Assembly (NCBI GenBank): GCA_024641205.1
Contig: JAHEDM010000106.1
Coordinates: forward strand, 1 to 7,656
Origin: Actinomycetes bacterium
GTDB taxonomy: Bacteria; Actinomycetota; Acidimicrobiia; Spongiisociales; UBA4744
DNA: 7,656 nucleotides
Reading direction: 5' to 3'
The translations under genes and the position numbers were made by a program. The first letter of the stretch is position 1; each line of letters begins with the position of its first letter. Below, in pieces: positions 1-6,590 of the stretch. The notes beneath the pieces were generated by a model, which ran no database searches, had not been told where the DNA came from, and saw only the letters and a program-made list of their open reading frames with translations.

Positions 1-90
1 AAACCCACCGCTCTCTCCGTTCGAGTTCGCGAAACAGTAGCCGCCGACTGGCGACCTGATCCCAGCGTAGCACGCAGAGTGGTTCTAAGC
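1..90 (-). promoter_or_regulatory. Intergenic edge, possible leader of a next gene
   Basis: I see no supportable gene here. On the minus strand a coherent but weak set of signals runs toward the window edge: a TANNNT-type -10 (TACTGT, 39-34), a GGAGAG ribosome-binding-like stretch (18-13) and a GTG at 8-6. Only eight bases of any such gene would be inside the window, so it cannot be tested. No -35 is visible. There is also an 8-bp palindrome TTCGCGAA at 26-33. Confidence 0.15.
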
Positions 91-176
91 AGCAACCAGC
101 AACCAGCAACCAGCAACCAGGCGTAACACGGTCCTGGCTGGATGCTGGGAGCGAAGCGGTCTGGAAGCTGGAAGCT
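91..176 (-). repeat. Heptamer-rich repeat element, copy B (after tdk)
   Basis: Read on the minus strand, the element starts at 176 with two AGCTTCC heptamers (176-163). Then come the block AGACCGCTTCGCTCCCAGC (162-144) and a foldback in which CAGCCAGG (140-133) can pair with CCTGGTTGCTG (121-111), leaving a two-base bulge. It ends in four perfect GGTTGCT heptamers (118-91). Its first 33 bases match copy A (863-831) at 30 of 33 positions without a gap. The element begins on the base after the hairpin that closes tdk. It codes for nothing I can recognise. It resembles small non-autonomous bacterial repeats of the REP/MITE type in size and foldback, but I cannot assign it to a named family. Confidence 0.75.
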
Positions 177-201
177 GAGTAGGGGCCGAAGTCCCCTACT
201 C
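177..201 (-). terminator. Stop-codon-overlapping hairpin after tdk
   Basis: A perfect 9-bp inverted repeat (GAGTAGGGG at 177-185, CCCCTACTC at 193-201) encloses a 7-base loop. The tdk stop codon TAG (198-196) lies in the first arm as transcribed. The position suits a terminator or 3'-end protective hairpin. There is no T-tract after it: the next bases are AGCTTCC of repeat copy B. It is therefore not a classical intrinsic terminator, although T-poor terminators are plausible in GC-rich Actinomycetota. Confidence 0.5.
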
Positions 202-777
202 GATCAGTTTTGGCTGCTCGGGTTCGGTGGGGTCGTAGCAAAGCCGGCACCGCGCCTCGTAGGCATCGGTGGCACCGAGCACCACGAGCTCGTCCGAGTG
301 AACAATGCGCTGCGTATAGCCGGCCGGGGCGCCGCAGCGGTGGCAAACAGCCAGCATCTTGGTGACATACTCGGCGTGGCTCGCCAGGGTCGGGATCGGT
401 TCGAACGGGCGGCTGAGGTAATCCAGGTCGAGACCGGCCACGATGACCTGTTTGCCCGCTTTGGCCAGGTAGTCGACCACGTCGACCAATCCTTGATCGA
501 AAAACTGGGCTTCGTCGACACCAATCACGACCGTAGCATCCTCGACCGCCTTGAGCAGAGTGGCCGAGTCGACGACCGGGATTGCCGACACCGACAGGCT
601 GCTGTGCGATACCACCTCGGCGTCTGCGTATCGAACGTCAATGGCAGGCTTGAAAGTCTGGACAGGGATTCGGGCGATCTTGGAGCGAGTCACCCGCCGG
701 ATCAATTCTTCGCTCTTGCCCGAGAACATCGGACCACATACAACCTCGACCCAGCCCTGTTCACCCCGTCGGTACAT
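196..777 (-). CDS. tdk: Thymidine kinase, type II (TK1-like)
   Basis: The 193-residue cytosolic salvage enzyme phosphorylates thymidine to dTMP with ATP. Visible motifs are the P-loop GPMFSGKS (15-22), DEAQFF (88-93) with the presumed catalytic Glu89, GLDLDY (115-120) before the flexible lid, and the structural zinc site Cys145/Cys148 (CHRC) plus Cys177/Cys180 (CRLC). Length is normal for the family. I place the start at ATG 777, twelve codons before the P-loop pattern begins. The frame stays open to 948, but the extra 57 residues look non-coding and would overlap rodA. There is no Shine-Dalgarno before this ATG; a TACTCT hexamer lies 8-13 bases upstream, so a leaderless transcript is possible. 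The gene is flanked by two same-orientation repeat copies, and its stop codon lies in a hairpin. The family assignment is very secure; the start is fairly secure. Confidence 0.96.
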   Translation of the reverse strand: MYRRGEQGWVEVVCGPMFSGKSEELIRRVTRSKIARIPVQTFKPAIDVRYADAEVVSHSSLSVSAIPVVDSATLLKAVEDATVVIGVDEAQFFDQGLVDVVDYLAKAGKQVIVAGLDLDYLSRPFEPIPTLASHAEYVTKMLAVCHRCGAPAGYTQRIVHSDELVVLGATDAYEARCRLCYDPTEPEQPKLIE

Positions 778-784
778 GAAGGGC

Positions 785-793
785 AGAGTAGCA
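785..793 (-). promoter_or_regulatory. Candidate extended -10 promoter of tdk
   Basis: On the minus strand TGCTACTCT (793-785) fits an extended -10 (TGn followed by TANNNT). Seven bases separate the hexamer from the tdk ATG, so transcription would begin at or next to the A of the start codon, giving a leaderless mRNA. This agrees with the missing ribosome-binding site. The TGC and first T come from the last GGTTGCT heptamer of repeat copy A. No recognisable -35 is present. This is inference from motif and spacing only. Confidence 0.3.
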
Positions 794-863
794 ACCAGCA
801 GACAGCAACCAGCACGCAGGAACTGATCTGGCTGGGAGCGAAGCGGTCTGGCCGCCGGAAGCT
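790..863 (-). repeat. Heptamer-rich repeat element, copy A (rodA-tdk gap)
   Basis: On the minus strand the element starts at 863 with AGCTTCC, then GGCGGCC, then the block AGACCGCTTCGCTCCCAGC (849-831), identical to copy B. A foldback pairs CAGCCAG (834-828) with CTGGTTGCTG (812-803) across a 15-base loop, with the same two-base bulge as copy B. It ends in three heptamers, GGTTGCT, GTCTGCT, GGTTGCT (810-790). Compared with copy B it lacks a 7-base unit (ATCCAGC) beside the block and one terminal heptamer. It fills most of the 106-base gap between rodA and tdk and so forms the tdk upstream region. It lies in the same orientation as copy B, about 600 bp away. Confidence 0.75.
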
Positions 864-890
864 TGTGTGACCGGCTGGGCCGGTCACACA
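864..890 (-). terminator. Stop-codon-overlapping hairpin after rodA
   Basis: A perfect 12-bp inverted repeat (TGTGTGACCGGC at 864-875, GCCGGTCACACA at 879-890) has a 3-base loop, making a very stable GC-rich stem. The rodA stop TGA (886-884) lies inside the first arm as transcribed. It sits at the end of the long mre/rodA gene run, where a transcription end or 3' barrier would be expected. No T-tract follows; repeat copy A starts at the next base. Its function as a terminator is inferred. Confidence 0.6.
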
Positions 891-2050
891 ATGTACGTCT
901 CCCCCGGAACCGGAGATCTTCGTAGCCAAACGGAGTTGGCAATACCAAGCGCGATGGCCATGGTTACAAAGGTCGAGCCCCCGGCGCTCATGAACGGAAG
1001 CGGCAGTCCGGTAACCGGAGCGATACCTACCGTCATACCGATGTTGATGTAGACATGGAACGCAAACATGGCGGCGATCCCGGTCACCACCAGCACACCG
1101 TACCGGTCCCGGGCATTGACGGCGATCACCACGAGGCGCCACATGATGACGGCGTAGGCCAGCAACACGAGCGCTCCGCCGACAAAGCCAAGTTGCTCCC
1201 CAACGGCCGTGAAGATGAAGTCGGTGGTCTGCGCCGGGACAAAGTCGAGGTTGGTCTGCGTGCCGAGAAACAGCCCTTTTCCGAAGATGCCTCCGCTCCC
1301 GATGGCGATCTCGCTCTGGATACGGTTATAAGCGGCACCCAGCGGATCCGCGGCGGAGGGGTTGAAGATGCTCTGGAGTCGCTCAATCTGATAGGGAAGC
1401 AAGAGTTCGAGCTTCCAGATCGCCAGAATCCCCGCCCCGGCCGCCGTCATGAGAACGGTCAGCTGCCGCAGAGTTGTTCCCCCAACGAACAGCATCACGA
1501 GGGTAAAGAACGCGAACACCAGCATCGTTCCGAGGTCCGGCTCCATATAGATCAACACCGCCGGGATCGCAACTACCACTATCGTCTGCACGAGCCGCCG
1601 CCAGCTCATTCCTTCTTCCTTGGCAGGCACCAACACAGTCGCCAGGACCATGATCATGGTCATCTTGGCGAATTCGGCCGGCTGGATTTGATAAGACCCG
1701 ATGGGTATCCAACGCTGGGCTCGGGCAGAACCCGGTGCAAAAAGGAAAACGGCTCCAAGAGCCAGCACCGTGGCGATATAGAGGAACGGGGCGATATTCC
1801 GCCACTCGCGATAGTCGATGAAGGAAGCAACAAAGAACAGCACCAGGCCGGCTGCGGCAAAGATCGCTTGGTCAACCATCTCGCCGGTCGGATCCATCCC
1901 CAGCGCCTCGAGCCGCGTCCTCGAGGCCGAATACACCATGAGCACCCCAACGGCAGAAAGTGCGACCATCGCCACAAAGAGGATGATGTCTGGGGTCGGG
2001 CGGCGACGATCCGAGACGGCGGCCGGGCGACTGCGGGCGATGACGGCCAT
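884..2050 (-). CDS. rodA: RodA, SEDS-family peptidoglycan glycosyltransferase
   Basis: The 388-residue multi-pass membrane protein polymerises lipid II glycan strands in the elongasome together with PBP2. A short basic cytoplasmic N-terminus (1-20) is followed by about ten hydrophobic segments. SEDS landmarks are RWIPIGSYQIQPAEFAK (113-129), MEPDLGT (169-175), TDFIFTAVGEQLGFVGG (276-292) with Asp277 in the position of the essential catalytic-loop aspartate, and NIGMTVGIAPVTGLPLPFMS (336-355). RodA rather than FtsW is supported by the mreBCD-PBP2 context. Its ATG shares one base with the mrdA stop (TGATG), and GGAGGG about seven bases upstream, inside mrdA, is a good ribosome-binding site, so translation is probably coupled. 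The last codons run into a strong hairpin. Confidence 0.96.
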   Translation of the reverse strand: MAVIARSRPAAVSDRRRPTPDIILFVAMVALSAVGVLMVYSASRTRLEALGMDPTGEMVDQAIFAAAGLVLFFVASFIDYREWRNIAPFLYIATVLALGAVFLFAPGSARAQRWIPIGSYQIQPAEFAKMTMIMVLATVLVPAKEEGMSWRRLVQTIVVVAIPAVLIYMEPDLGTMLVFAFFTLVMLFVGGTTLRQLTVLMTAAGAGILAIWKLELLLPYQIERLQSIFNPSAADPLGAAYNRIQSEIAIGSGGIFGKGLFLGTQTNLDFVPAQTTDFIFTAVGEQLGFVGGALVLLAYAVIMWRLVVIAVNARDRYGVLVVTGIAAMFAFHVYINIGMTVGIAPVTGLPLPFMSAGGSTFVTMAIALGIANSVWLRRSPVPGETYIV

Positions 2051-3996
2051 CAGTCGCCCTCCACTTTCGGATCACTGATAGCGGTTGGTTCGAGACCCAG
2101 GAGGTATTGCATGATATGCCGGGCAACCGGGGCCGCCACTCGTCCACCGCTGCCTCCCTCTTCAACCACGACCACGACCACATATCGAGGATTATCGATG
2201 GGTGTTACCCCGGCAAACCAGGCGGTGTTGTCGCGGTCCTTGCATACTCGCTCTTCTCCGACGCCTTCGCACTCCTGTCCCATCTGGGCCGTCCCGGTCT
2301 TGCCGCCCACCCGGTAAGCGTCTGCGCCCATATCGGAGAAGGCGGACGCCGCCGTGCCTGCGGTAACGACCCGCCGCATATCACCGAGCAGCGCCTGCAC
2401 GGTGGCAGGCGCGATACCGATGTCGCGGACCGCCACCGGTTCGTATTCGTTGATCAACTGCCCGTCGGTATCGAAGGAGCGCTGCACAATCCTTGGCTGC
2501 CAAAAGGTTCCGCCGTTGGCGAGTGTGGCGTAGGCGGTCGCCAATTGCAGCGGCGTGCTCAACACGGCGCCCTGGCCGACGGCCGTCTGCATCAGGTCAC
2601 CCCCCAACCATCCTTCAGGGCGCACCCGCCAGGGTTGTTCATCGCCCCATTCGGCAAACAGCTCCCGGTCGGGCACGATGCCCTGCGCTTCGTAGGGGAG
2701 ATCGATGCCGGTCCGCTCCCCCATGCCGACCGCCCGCGCCCAATCCTGGATCACATTCTCGAGCTCGGTCCCCTTGAAATCGTTCCAGATGCGGAGCGCA
2801 ATCTGCCAGAAGTAGATGTTGCAGGAACGCTCAAAGGCAGTGTGGAGATCCTGATACCCGTCGTCATTTGGCCAGGTCCAGTTGCGCCACACCAGCTGAG
2901 AGGCGTCTGTGAAAGGAGCATTGAGCCGGGCGCTGCACTCGATCAGGTCGTCGGCAGACAGCGTACCGTCGGGGAACAACCGCTTTTCGACCGCAGCCGT
3001 ATAGGTGATGGCCTTGAAGGTCGACGCCGGGGGATAAAGAGCCTGGATGGCCAGGTTGCTGAACACTTTCCTCTCGAGGAGCACATCAAACTCTCGCTGG
3101 GTCAAACCGCTCACGAAAAGCCCAGGATCGAAGTCTGGATACGAGCCCATGGCCAGAATGGATCCGTCGGTGACATCCATGACCACCCCCGCCGACCGCT
3201 CGGCGAGGTTGGTGTATTCACCAGTCGCCCATTTCACCTGGTTGGCCAGATCGACGCCTTCCTGGAGGGCATCTTCCAACACTCTTTGCGCGTCGATGTC
3301 GGTCGTCAATTGCAGCGTCGCTCCGGCCCGGGTGGCACGCTCATCGAGCGGTTTGAGCACCTTGCCTGCCGCGTTGACCTGGTTGGCGACAAACCCAGGG
3401 GTTCCCTGGAGTGATTCGTCGTAGTAGCGCTCAACCCCTGATTTCCCGACGGTGCTGTTGGGGTCGAGGTTGGGGTTCTCCTCCAGGTCTCCCGGCGAGG
3501 GTCTTCCAATGTGGCCCAGCACATGCGCCATAACGTCACTCTGCGGGTACCGGCGCACCGGCACCTCTTCGATACCGACTCCCGGCAATTCGTCCTGATG
3601 CTCCAGCACGTAGAACTCCGCTTTGGTATCGACCGCCGCCAGCAAGAACCTCGCACCCGAGCCGGCATCTTCAAAAGCGGCGGAGACCTCAACGGCCGCC
3701 AATTCGAGCAAACCGGAAAGCTGTTGAATGACCCGCTCCTCATCTTCGAGCGGGATCTGCTTGCGGTCGACGGCGATCCACGGCTCCAGGGTGCTCGTGG
3801 CCAGCGGGATCCCGTCGCGATCGATGATGTTGCCGCGCGGGGCGAGGGTCCTGATAATGCTGACATTCTGATTGTCGGCTTGTCGATCGTACGTCTCGCC
3901 GGCGGCGACCTGCACGAACCAAAGGCGCGTGAACAACACTCCGAACATCGCAACAAATACGAGGACCATCCAGGTAAGCCGCCAGCTGAGTTTCAC
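2050..3996 (-). CDS. mrdA: Penicillin-binding protein 2, elongasome transpeptidase
   Basis: This 648-residue class B PBP is anchored by one membrane segment (about 8-28) and cross-links peptidoglycan outside the membrane in partnership with RodA. The N-terminal pedestal domain carries RGNIIDRDG (54-62) and the RRYP and GKSGVERYYD stretches (148-151, 184-193). The transpeptidase domain has all three active-site motifs: STFK (325-328, nucleophile Ser325), SCN (391-393) and KTGT (566-569). No PASTA domains are present. The start is GTG at 3996, overlapping the mreD stop by four bases (GTGA); the membrane anchor begins right after it. Cysteines are present outside the membrane at 353, 392, 576 and 585; the last two bracket a short insert after the KTGT strand. 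The family is certain. PBP2 rather than divisome PBP3 is inferred from context and from the N-terminal domain. Confidence 0.96.
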   Translation of the reverse strand: MKLSWRLTWMVLVFVAMFGVLFTRLWFVQVAAGETYDRQADNQNVSIIRTLAPRGNIIDRDGIPLATSTLEPWIAVDRKQIPLEDEERVIQQLSGLLELAAVEVSAAFEDAGSGARFLLAAVDTKAEFYVLEHQDELPGVGIEEVPVRRYPQSDVMAHVLGHIGRPSPGDLEENPNLDPNSTVGKSGVERYYDESLQGTPGFVANQVNAAGKVLKPLDERATRAGATLQLTTDIDAQRVLEDALQEGVDLANQVKWATGEYTNLAERSAGVVMDVTDGSILAMGSYPDFDPGLFVSGLTQREFDVLLERKVFSNLAIQALYPPASTFKAITYTAAVEKRLFPDGTLSADDLIECSARLNAPFTDASQLVWRNWTWPNDDGYQDLHTAFERSCNIYFWQIALRIWNDFKGTELENVIQDWARAVGMGERTGIDLPYEAQGIVPDRELFAEWGDEQPWRVRPEGWLGGDLMQTAVGQGAVLSTPLQLATAYATLANGGTFWQPRIVQRSFDTDGQLINEYEPVAVRDIGIAPATVQALLGDMRRVVTAGTAASAFSDMGADAYRVGGKTGTAQMGQECEGVGEERVCKDRDNTAWFAGVTPIDNPRYVVVVVVEEGGSGGRVAAPVARHIMQYLLGLEPTAISDPKVEGD

Positions 3997-4499
3997 AGTA
4001 ACAACTCCCTTCGCCGCCGACCCCCAACGATCAACGTAACAAGCGGGAAGACCACCACGGCCAGAACGAGGTTGTAGATGGGAATCAGAAGGATCTTGCG
4101 CAACACGTTGGGGTCTTGAAAGCTCGCTTCCCCGAACAGCGTACCGATCACAACGACCAACACAACGCCGAGCAAGCTAAGCAGAACCACGGCAAGTCCC
4201 GTAGCGACCACGTTGATGTCGAACCGATCTCTCGTCCGCACGGTGGCGTAGGCGATCAACGTCAGAACCAGCGCCCGCAAGCCGAGCGGCGAGCTCCCCA
4301 AGAGGTCCATAGCGAGGCCGGATGTGAAGCCAAGCAAAACCGCCGGTTCGGCCTCGAGCCGGCGCGCCACCGCGATCACGGTCAACATCACTAGATCCGG
4401 GGCAACGCCAAAGATCCGCACCTGGCCGAAGAGCGTGGTTTGCAACAGGACGGCTAGGGCGGCTGCCAGCAAGGAAAGCCCAATAGCCCTGGTCCTCAT
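3993..4499 (-). CDS. mreD: MreD, rod-shape membrane protein
   Basis: This small integral membrane protein (168 residues) is part of the MreBCD complex that links cytoplasmic MreB to the wall synthases. It has about five hydrophobic segments (roughly 6-22, 34-46, 50-70, 73-87, 99-121, 134-158) and ends in a basic tail (GGRRRR, 159-164). MreD is poorly conserved in sequence, but the stretch VAPDLVMLTVIAVAR (32-46) followed by GFTSGLAMDLLGSSPLGLRAL (57-77) is typical of the family. Its ATG overlaps the mreC stop by four bases (ATGA), and its own stop overlaps the GTG of mrdA. Identification rests on that pattern, length, topology and position between mreC and mrdA. Confidence 0.92.
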   Translation of the reverse strand: MRTRAIGLSLLAAALAVLLQTTLFGQVRIFGVAPDLVMLTVIAVARRLEAEPAVLLGFTSGLAMDLLGSSPLGLRALVLTLIAYATVRTRDRFDINVVATGLAVVLLSLLGVVLVVVIGTLFGEASFQDPNVLRKILLIPIYNLVLAVVVFPLVTLIVGGRRRRELLL

Positions 4500-5395
4500 G
4501 GTGTACTCGTTTCAGATTCGGCATCGGCCGGCGGTGTTTCATCGGTGACCGGTTGCTCCTCCTGCTGGTCTTCTGCAGAGAAGGTCCACTGCAACACCAC
4601 AACCAGCTTCAAGCGGTTGAAGTCGGCTACCGGAACCGCTTCCGTCCTGATCTTGGCAGCTTCCGGACTGGCCGACTCGGCCACTTTGGCGACCGGCAGC
4701 CCGGGTGGGAATTTGGTGCTCCCGGCGGTCAACAGCAGATAGTCGGCAAACACAGGCTCCGTGGCGGGATTCACCTCGAGAAGCAGGATGGCACTTCCTT
4801 GTCCGAACGCAATCCCCGTCTCGCCGGTCTGCGATTCAACGGTAACGGCACCGGTGGGTCGTATGATCGGAGCAACGGTTGCCGTTCTCGGGGCAGCCAT
4901 GCTGATTTCTCCAACCAGCGCCCCATTCTCGTCCACCACGGGATTGCCGACTACCAGGCCATCCCGGGTGCCCTTGTCGATCGTGAAGCTCGAGTCGAAA
5001 TTGTCGCCCCGGGCGATCACCCTGGCCGGCTTGGTCGGGATGGATTCGTCGGGAAGGGTGAGATCGGCGACGCGCCGGAGGGTTTCGACCTCCGCTTCCA
5101 GCGTCCCGACCTCGTCCACCTTGGCCTCGAGTTCGGCAATCCGCCGGCGCAGGGTCTCGTTCTCATCTCTCAGACCAGCCAGGTTGGCCAGGCCGTCGAT
5201 GAAATCCACCACCGGGGAGATCAGCGACGTTGCGAACTCCTGGACCGGAGCGAACACAGATTGGGTACCTTCTCGAAGCGTTCCGGTCACGCCACCGCCG
5301 GAAGCCCTGATGTCGAACGTCATGAGCAAGAACGAAAGTACGACCAGCACCACCAACATGGGAGTAGCTCGATCCTGGTGGCGCCGTTCTCTCAT
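4496..5395 (-). CDS. mreC: MreC, rod-shape scaffold protein
   Basis: The 299-residue bitopic membrane protein connects the MreB filament to PBP2 and RodA. It has a short basic cytoplasmic tail, one membrane segment (about 12-27), a linker, a coiled coil (about 76-112, heptad-like Leu/Glu/Arg pattern) and then the paired beta-barrel domain (about 120-272) with family-like patterns such as VIARGDNFDSSFTIDKGTRDGL (126-147, interrupted by no gap) and GLVVGNPVVDENGALVGEI (146-164). After residue 273 it ends in an acidic tail rich in Glu, Asp, Pro, Thr and Ser, probably disordered. The start ATG is preceded by GGGGAAG about eight bases away, a weak ribosome-binding site. Its stop overlaps the mreD start. 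A 60-base gap separates it from mreB, the widest gap within the mre block. Confidence 0.95.
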   Translation of the reverse strand: MRERRHQDRATPMLVVLVVLSFLLMTFDIRASGGGVTGTLREGTQSVFAPVQEFATSLISPVVDFIDGLANLAGLRDENETLRRRIAELEAKVDEVGTLEAEVETLRRVADLTLPDESIPTKPARVIARGDNFDSSFTIDKGTRDGLVVGNPVVDENGALVGEISMAAPRTATVAPIIRPTGAVTVESQTGETGIAFGQGSAILLLEVNPATEPVFADYLLLTAGSTKFPPGLPVAKVAESASPEAAKIRTEAVPVADFNRLKLVVVLQWTFSAEDQQEEQPVTDETPPADAESETSTP

Positions 5396-5424
5396 AGTCC
5401 GGACTTCCCCAGCGTCGGATATCC
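5396..5424. promoter_or_regulatory. Two palindromes just upstream of mreC
   Basis: A perfect 10-bp palindrome AGTCCGGACT (5396-5405) ends exactly at the mreC ATG, and a perfect 8-bp palindrome GGATATCC (5417-5424) lies eleven bases further upstream. They fall in the only appreciable gap inside the mre block. They might be protein-binding sites or, as RNA, affect access to the mreC start, but short palindromes also arise by chance in GC-rich DNA. No promoter hexamers with sound spacing are evident. Confidence 0.2.
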
Positions 5425-5455
5425 TCGCCAGGACACTGAATGCATGCCGGTCACC

Positions 5456-6487
5456 TCAGGCGCGGCTCGAGGAGACCAGGACCCCCTGTAGTGCATCGAA
5501 CTCTTCGAGGCACTTCCCCGAACCCACAACGACCGATTGCAATGGTCGATCGGCAGTCACGATCGGCATGCCGGTCTCGTAGGCAAGCCGCTCATCGATG
5601 CCGTGGAGTAAGGCCCCTCCGCCCGTCATCACGATGCCTCGCTCCATGATGTCGGCCGAGAGCTCGGGTGGAGTCTTGTCGAGCGTAAATTTGACCGCAT
5701 CAACCGTCTGCTGGACGGGTTCCTCAATCGCTTCTCGGATCTCTGGACTGGACAGAACGATGGTCTTCGGAAGCCCTGAAATCAGGTCGCGGCCCCGTAC
5801 TTCTGCCGCCGGTTCCTCTGCGTACGGGAATGCCGATCCGATGGCCATCTTGATCTGTTCTGCGGTACGTTCACCAAGGAGTAGGTTGTATTCCTTCTTG
5901 ACCCAATCGATGATGGCTTCGTCCAGCTCATCCCCGCCGATGCGGATACTGCGGGACACCACAATGCCTCCAAGCGAGATGACTGCCACCTCGGTCGTGC
6001 CGCCTCCGATGTCGACCACCATGCTGCCCGAGGGTTCCCCGACGGGAAGCCCCACCCCGATGGCGGCCGCCATCGGTTCCTCGATGGTGTACGCCCGTCG
6101 GGCTCCGGCGTGATAGGCAGCCTCTTCGACGGCCCTCCGCTCCACGGGAGTGATCCCGGAAGGAACACAAATCACTATGCGCGGCTTCGCCCAGCGCCGC
6201 TTGTGAACCTTCTGAATGAAATAGCGGAGCATCTTCTCGGTTATATCGAAATCGGCGATAACCCCGTCCCGCAGAGGCCGGATCGCCTGGATATAGGACG
6301 GTGTCCGCCCAATCATCCGCTTCGCCTCCATCCCCACCGCCAGCGCCCGGTTGTTGCGAGTGTTTATGGCAACAACCGACGGTTCGTTGAGAACAATGCC
6401 CGAGCCGCGCACGTATACCAGCGTGTTAGCTGTGCCGAGGTCGATGGCCATATCCTGACCAGCGACGGCAAAAAGTGAGTCAGCCAT
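5456..6487 (-). CDS. mreB: MreB, actin-like cell-shape protein
   Basis: This 343-residue ATP-binding bacterial actin forms membrane-bound filaments that direct lateral wall synthesis. Actin-fold motifs are all present: phosphate 1 (MAIDLGTANTLVYVRG, 13-28, with Asp16), the GRTPSYIQAIRPLRDGVIAD stretch (60-79), phosphate 2 (VVDIGGGTTEVAVIS, 157-171, with Asp159 and Glu166) and the adenosine motif (GIVMTGGGALLHGIDER, 284-300). Length matches the family. The sequence from VRGSGIVLNEPSVVAIN onward reads as actinobacterial. The ATG at 6487 puts twelve residues before the core, a short N-terminus that may serve as the membrane-binding helix. The ribosome-binding site is weak. A 103-base gap to ndk makes an own promoter possible; the 60-base gap to mreC suggests co-transcription. 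Confidence 0.97.
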   Translation of the reverse strand: MADSLFAVAGQDMAIDLGTANTLVYVRGSGIVLNEPSVVAINTRNNRALAVGMEAKRMIGRTPSYIQAIRPLRDGVIADFDITEKMLRYFIQKVHKRRWAKPRIVICVPSGITPVERRAVEEAAYHAGARRAYTIEEPMAAAIGVGLPVGEPSGSMVVDIGGGTTEVAVISLGGIVVSRSIRIGGDELDEAIIDWVKKEYNLLLGERTAEQIKMAIGSAFPYAEEPAAEVRGRDLISGLPKTIVLSSPEIREAIEEPVQQTVDAVKFTLDKTPPELSADIMERGIVMTGGGALLHGIDERLAYETGMPIVTADRPLQSVVVGSGKCLEEFDALQGVLVSSSRA

Positions 6488-6514
6488 AGAGGCCCCAGAT
6501 TCGAGAACCCAAAC

Positions 6515-6520
6515 AGCTTA
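6515..6520 (-). promoter_or_regulatory. Candidate -10 hexamer upstream of mreB
   Basis: On the minus strand TAAGCT fits the loose TANNNT -10 pattern of actinobacterial housekeeping promoters. It would start transcription about 20 bases before the mreB ATG. No convincing -35 is found 16-18 bases upstream. The 103-base ndk-mreB gap is the natural place for a promoter driving the elongasome genes, which is the main reason to list it. Confidence 0.2.
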
Positions 6521-6590
6521 CCGGTCGCTTCGCGGATTGGCTATGTGAAGTCGACCACCTGGGGTTGTGGCGGGGACACAGCCAGTGAAA

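Noticed and set aside
91..118. CRISPR array
   Set aside because: The units are 7 bases long and directly adjacent with no spacers.
778..948. Upstream extension of tdk to an ATG at 948 (250 residues)
   Set aside because: The added 57 residues have no TK1 similarity, are read out of the repeat, hairpin and antisense-free rodA end in another frame, and would overlap rodA by 65 bases.
1055..2317. Long plus-strand open frame of 420 codons opposite rodA and mrdA
   Set aside because: The translation is rich in His, Arg, Gln and Gly, typical of the antisense of GC-rich coding DNA, matches no family I know, and lies wholly across two certain genes.
2107..3414. Plus-strand open frame of 435 codons opposite mrdA
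   Set aside because: Same antisense-type composition, no motifs, and fully covered by a gene with all three transpeptidase motifs.
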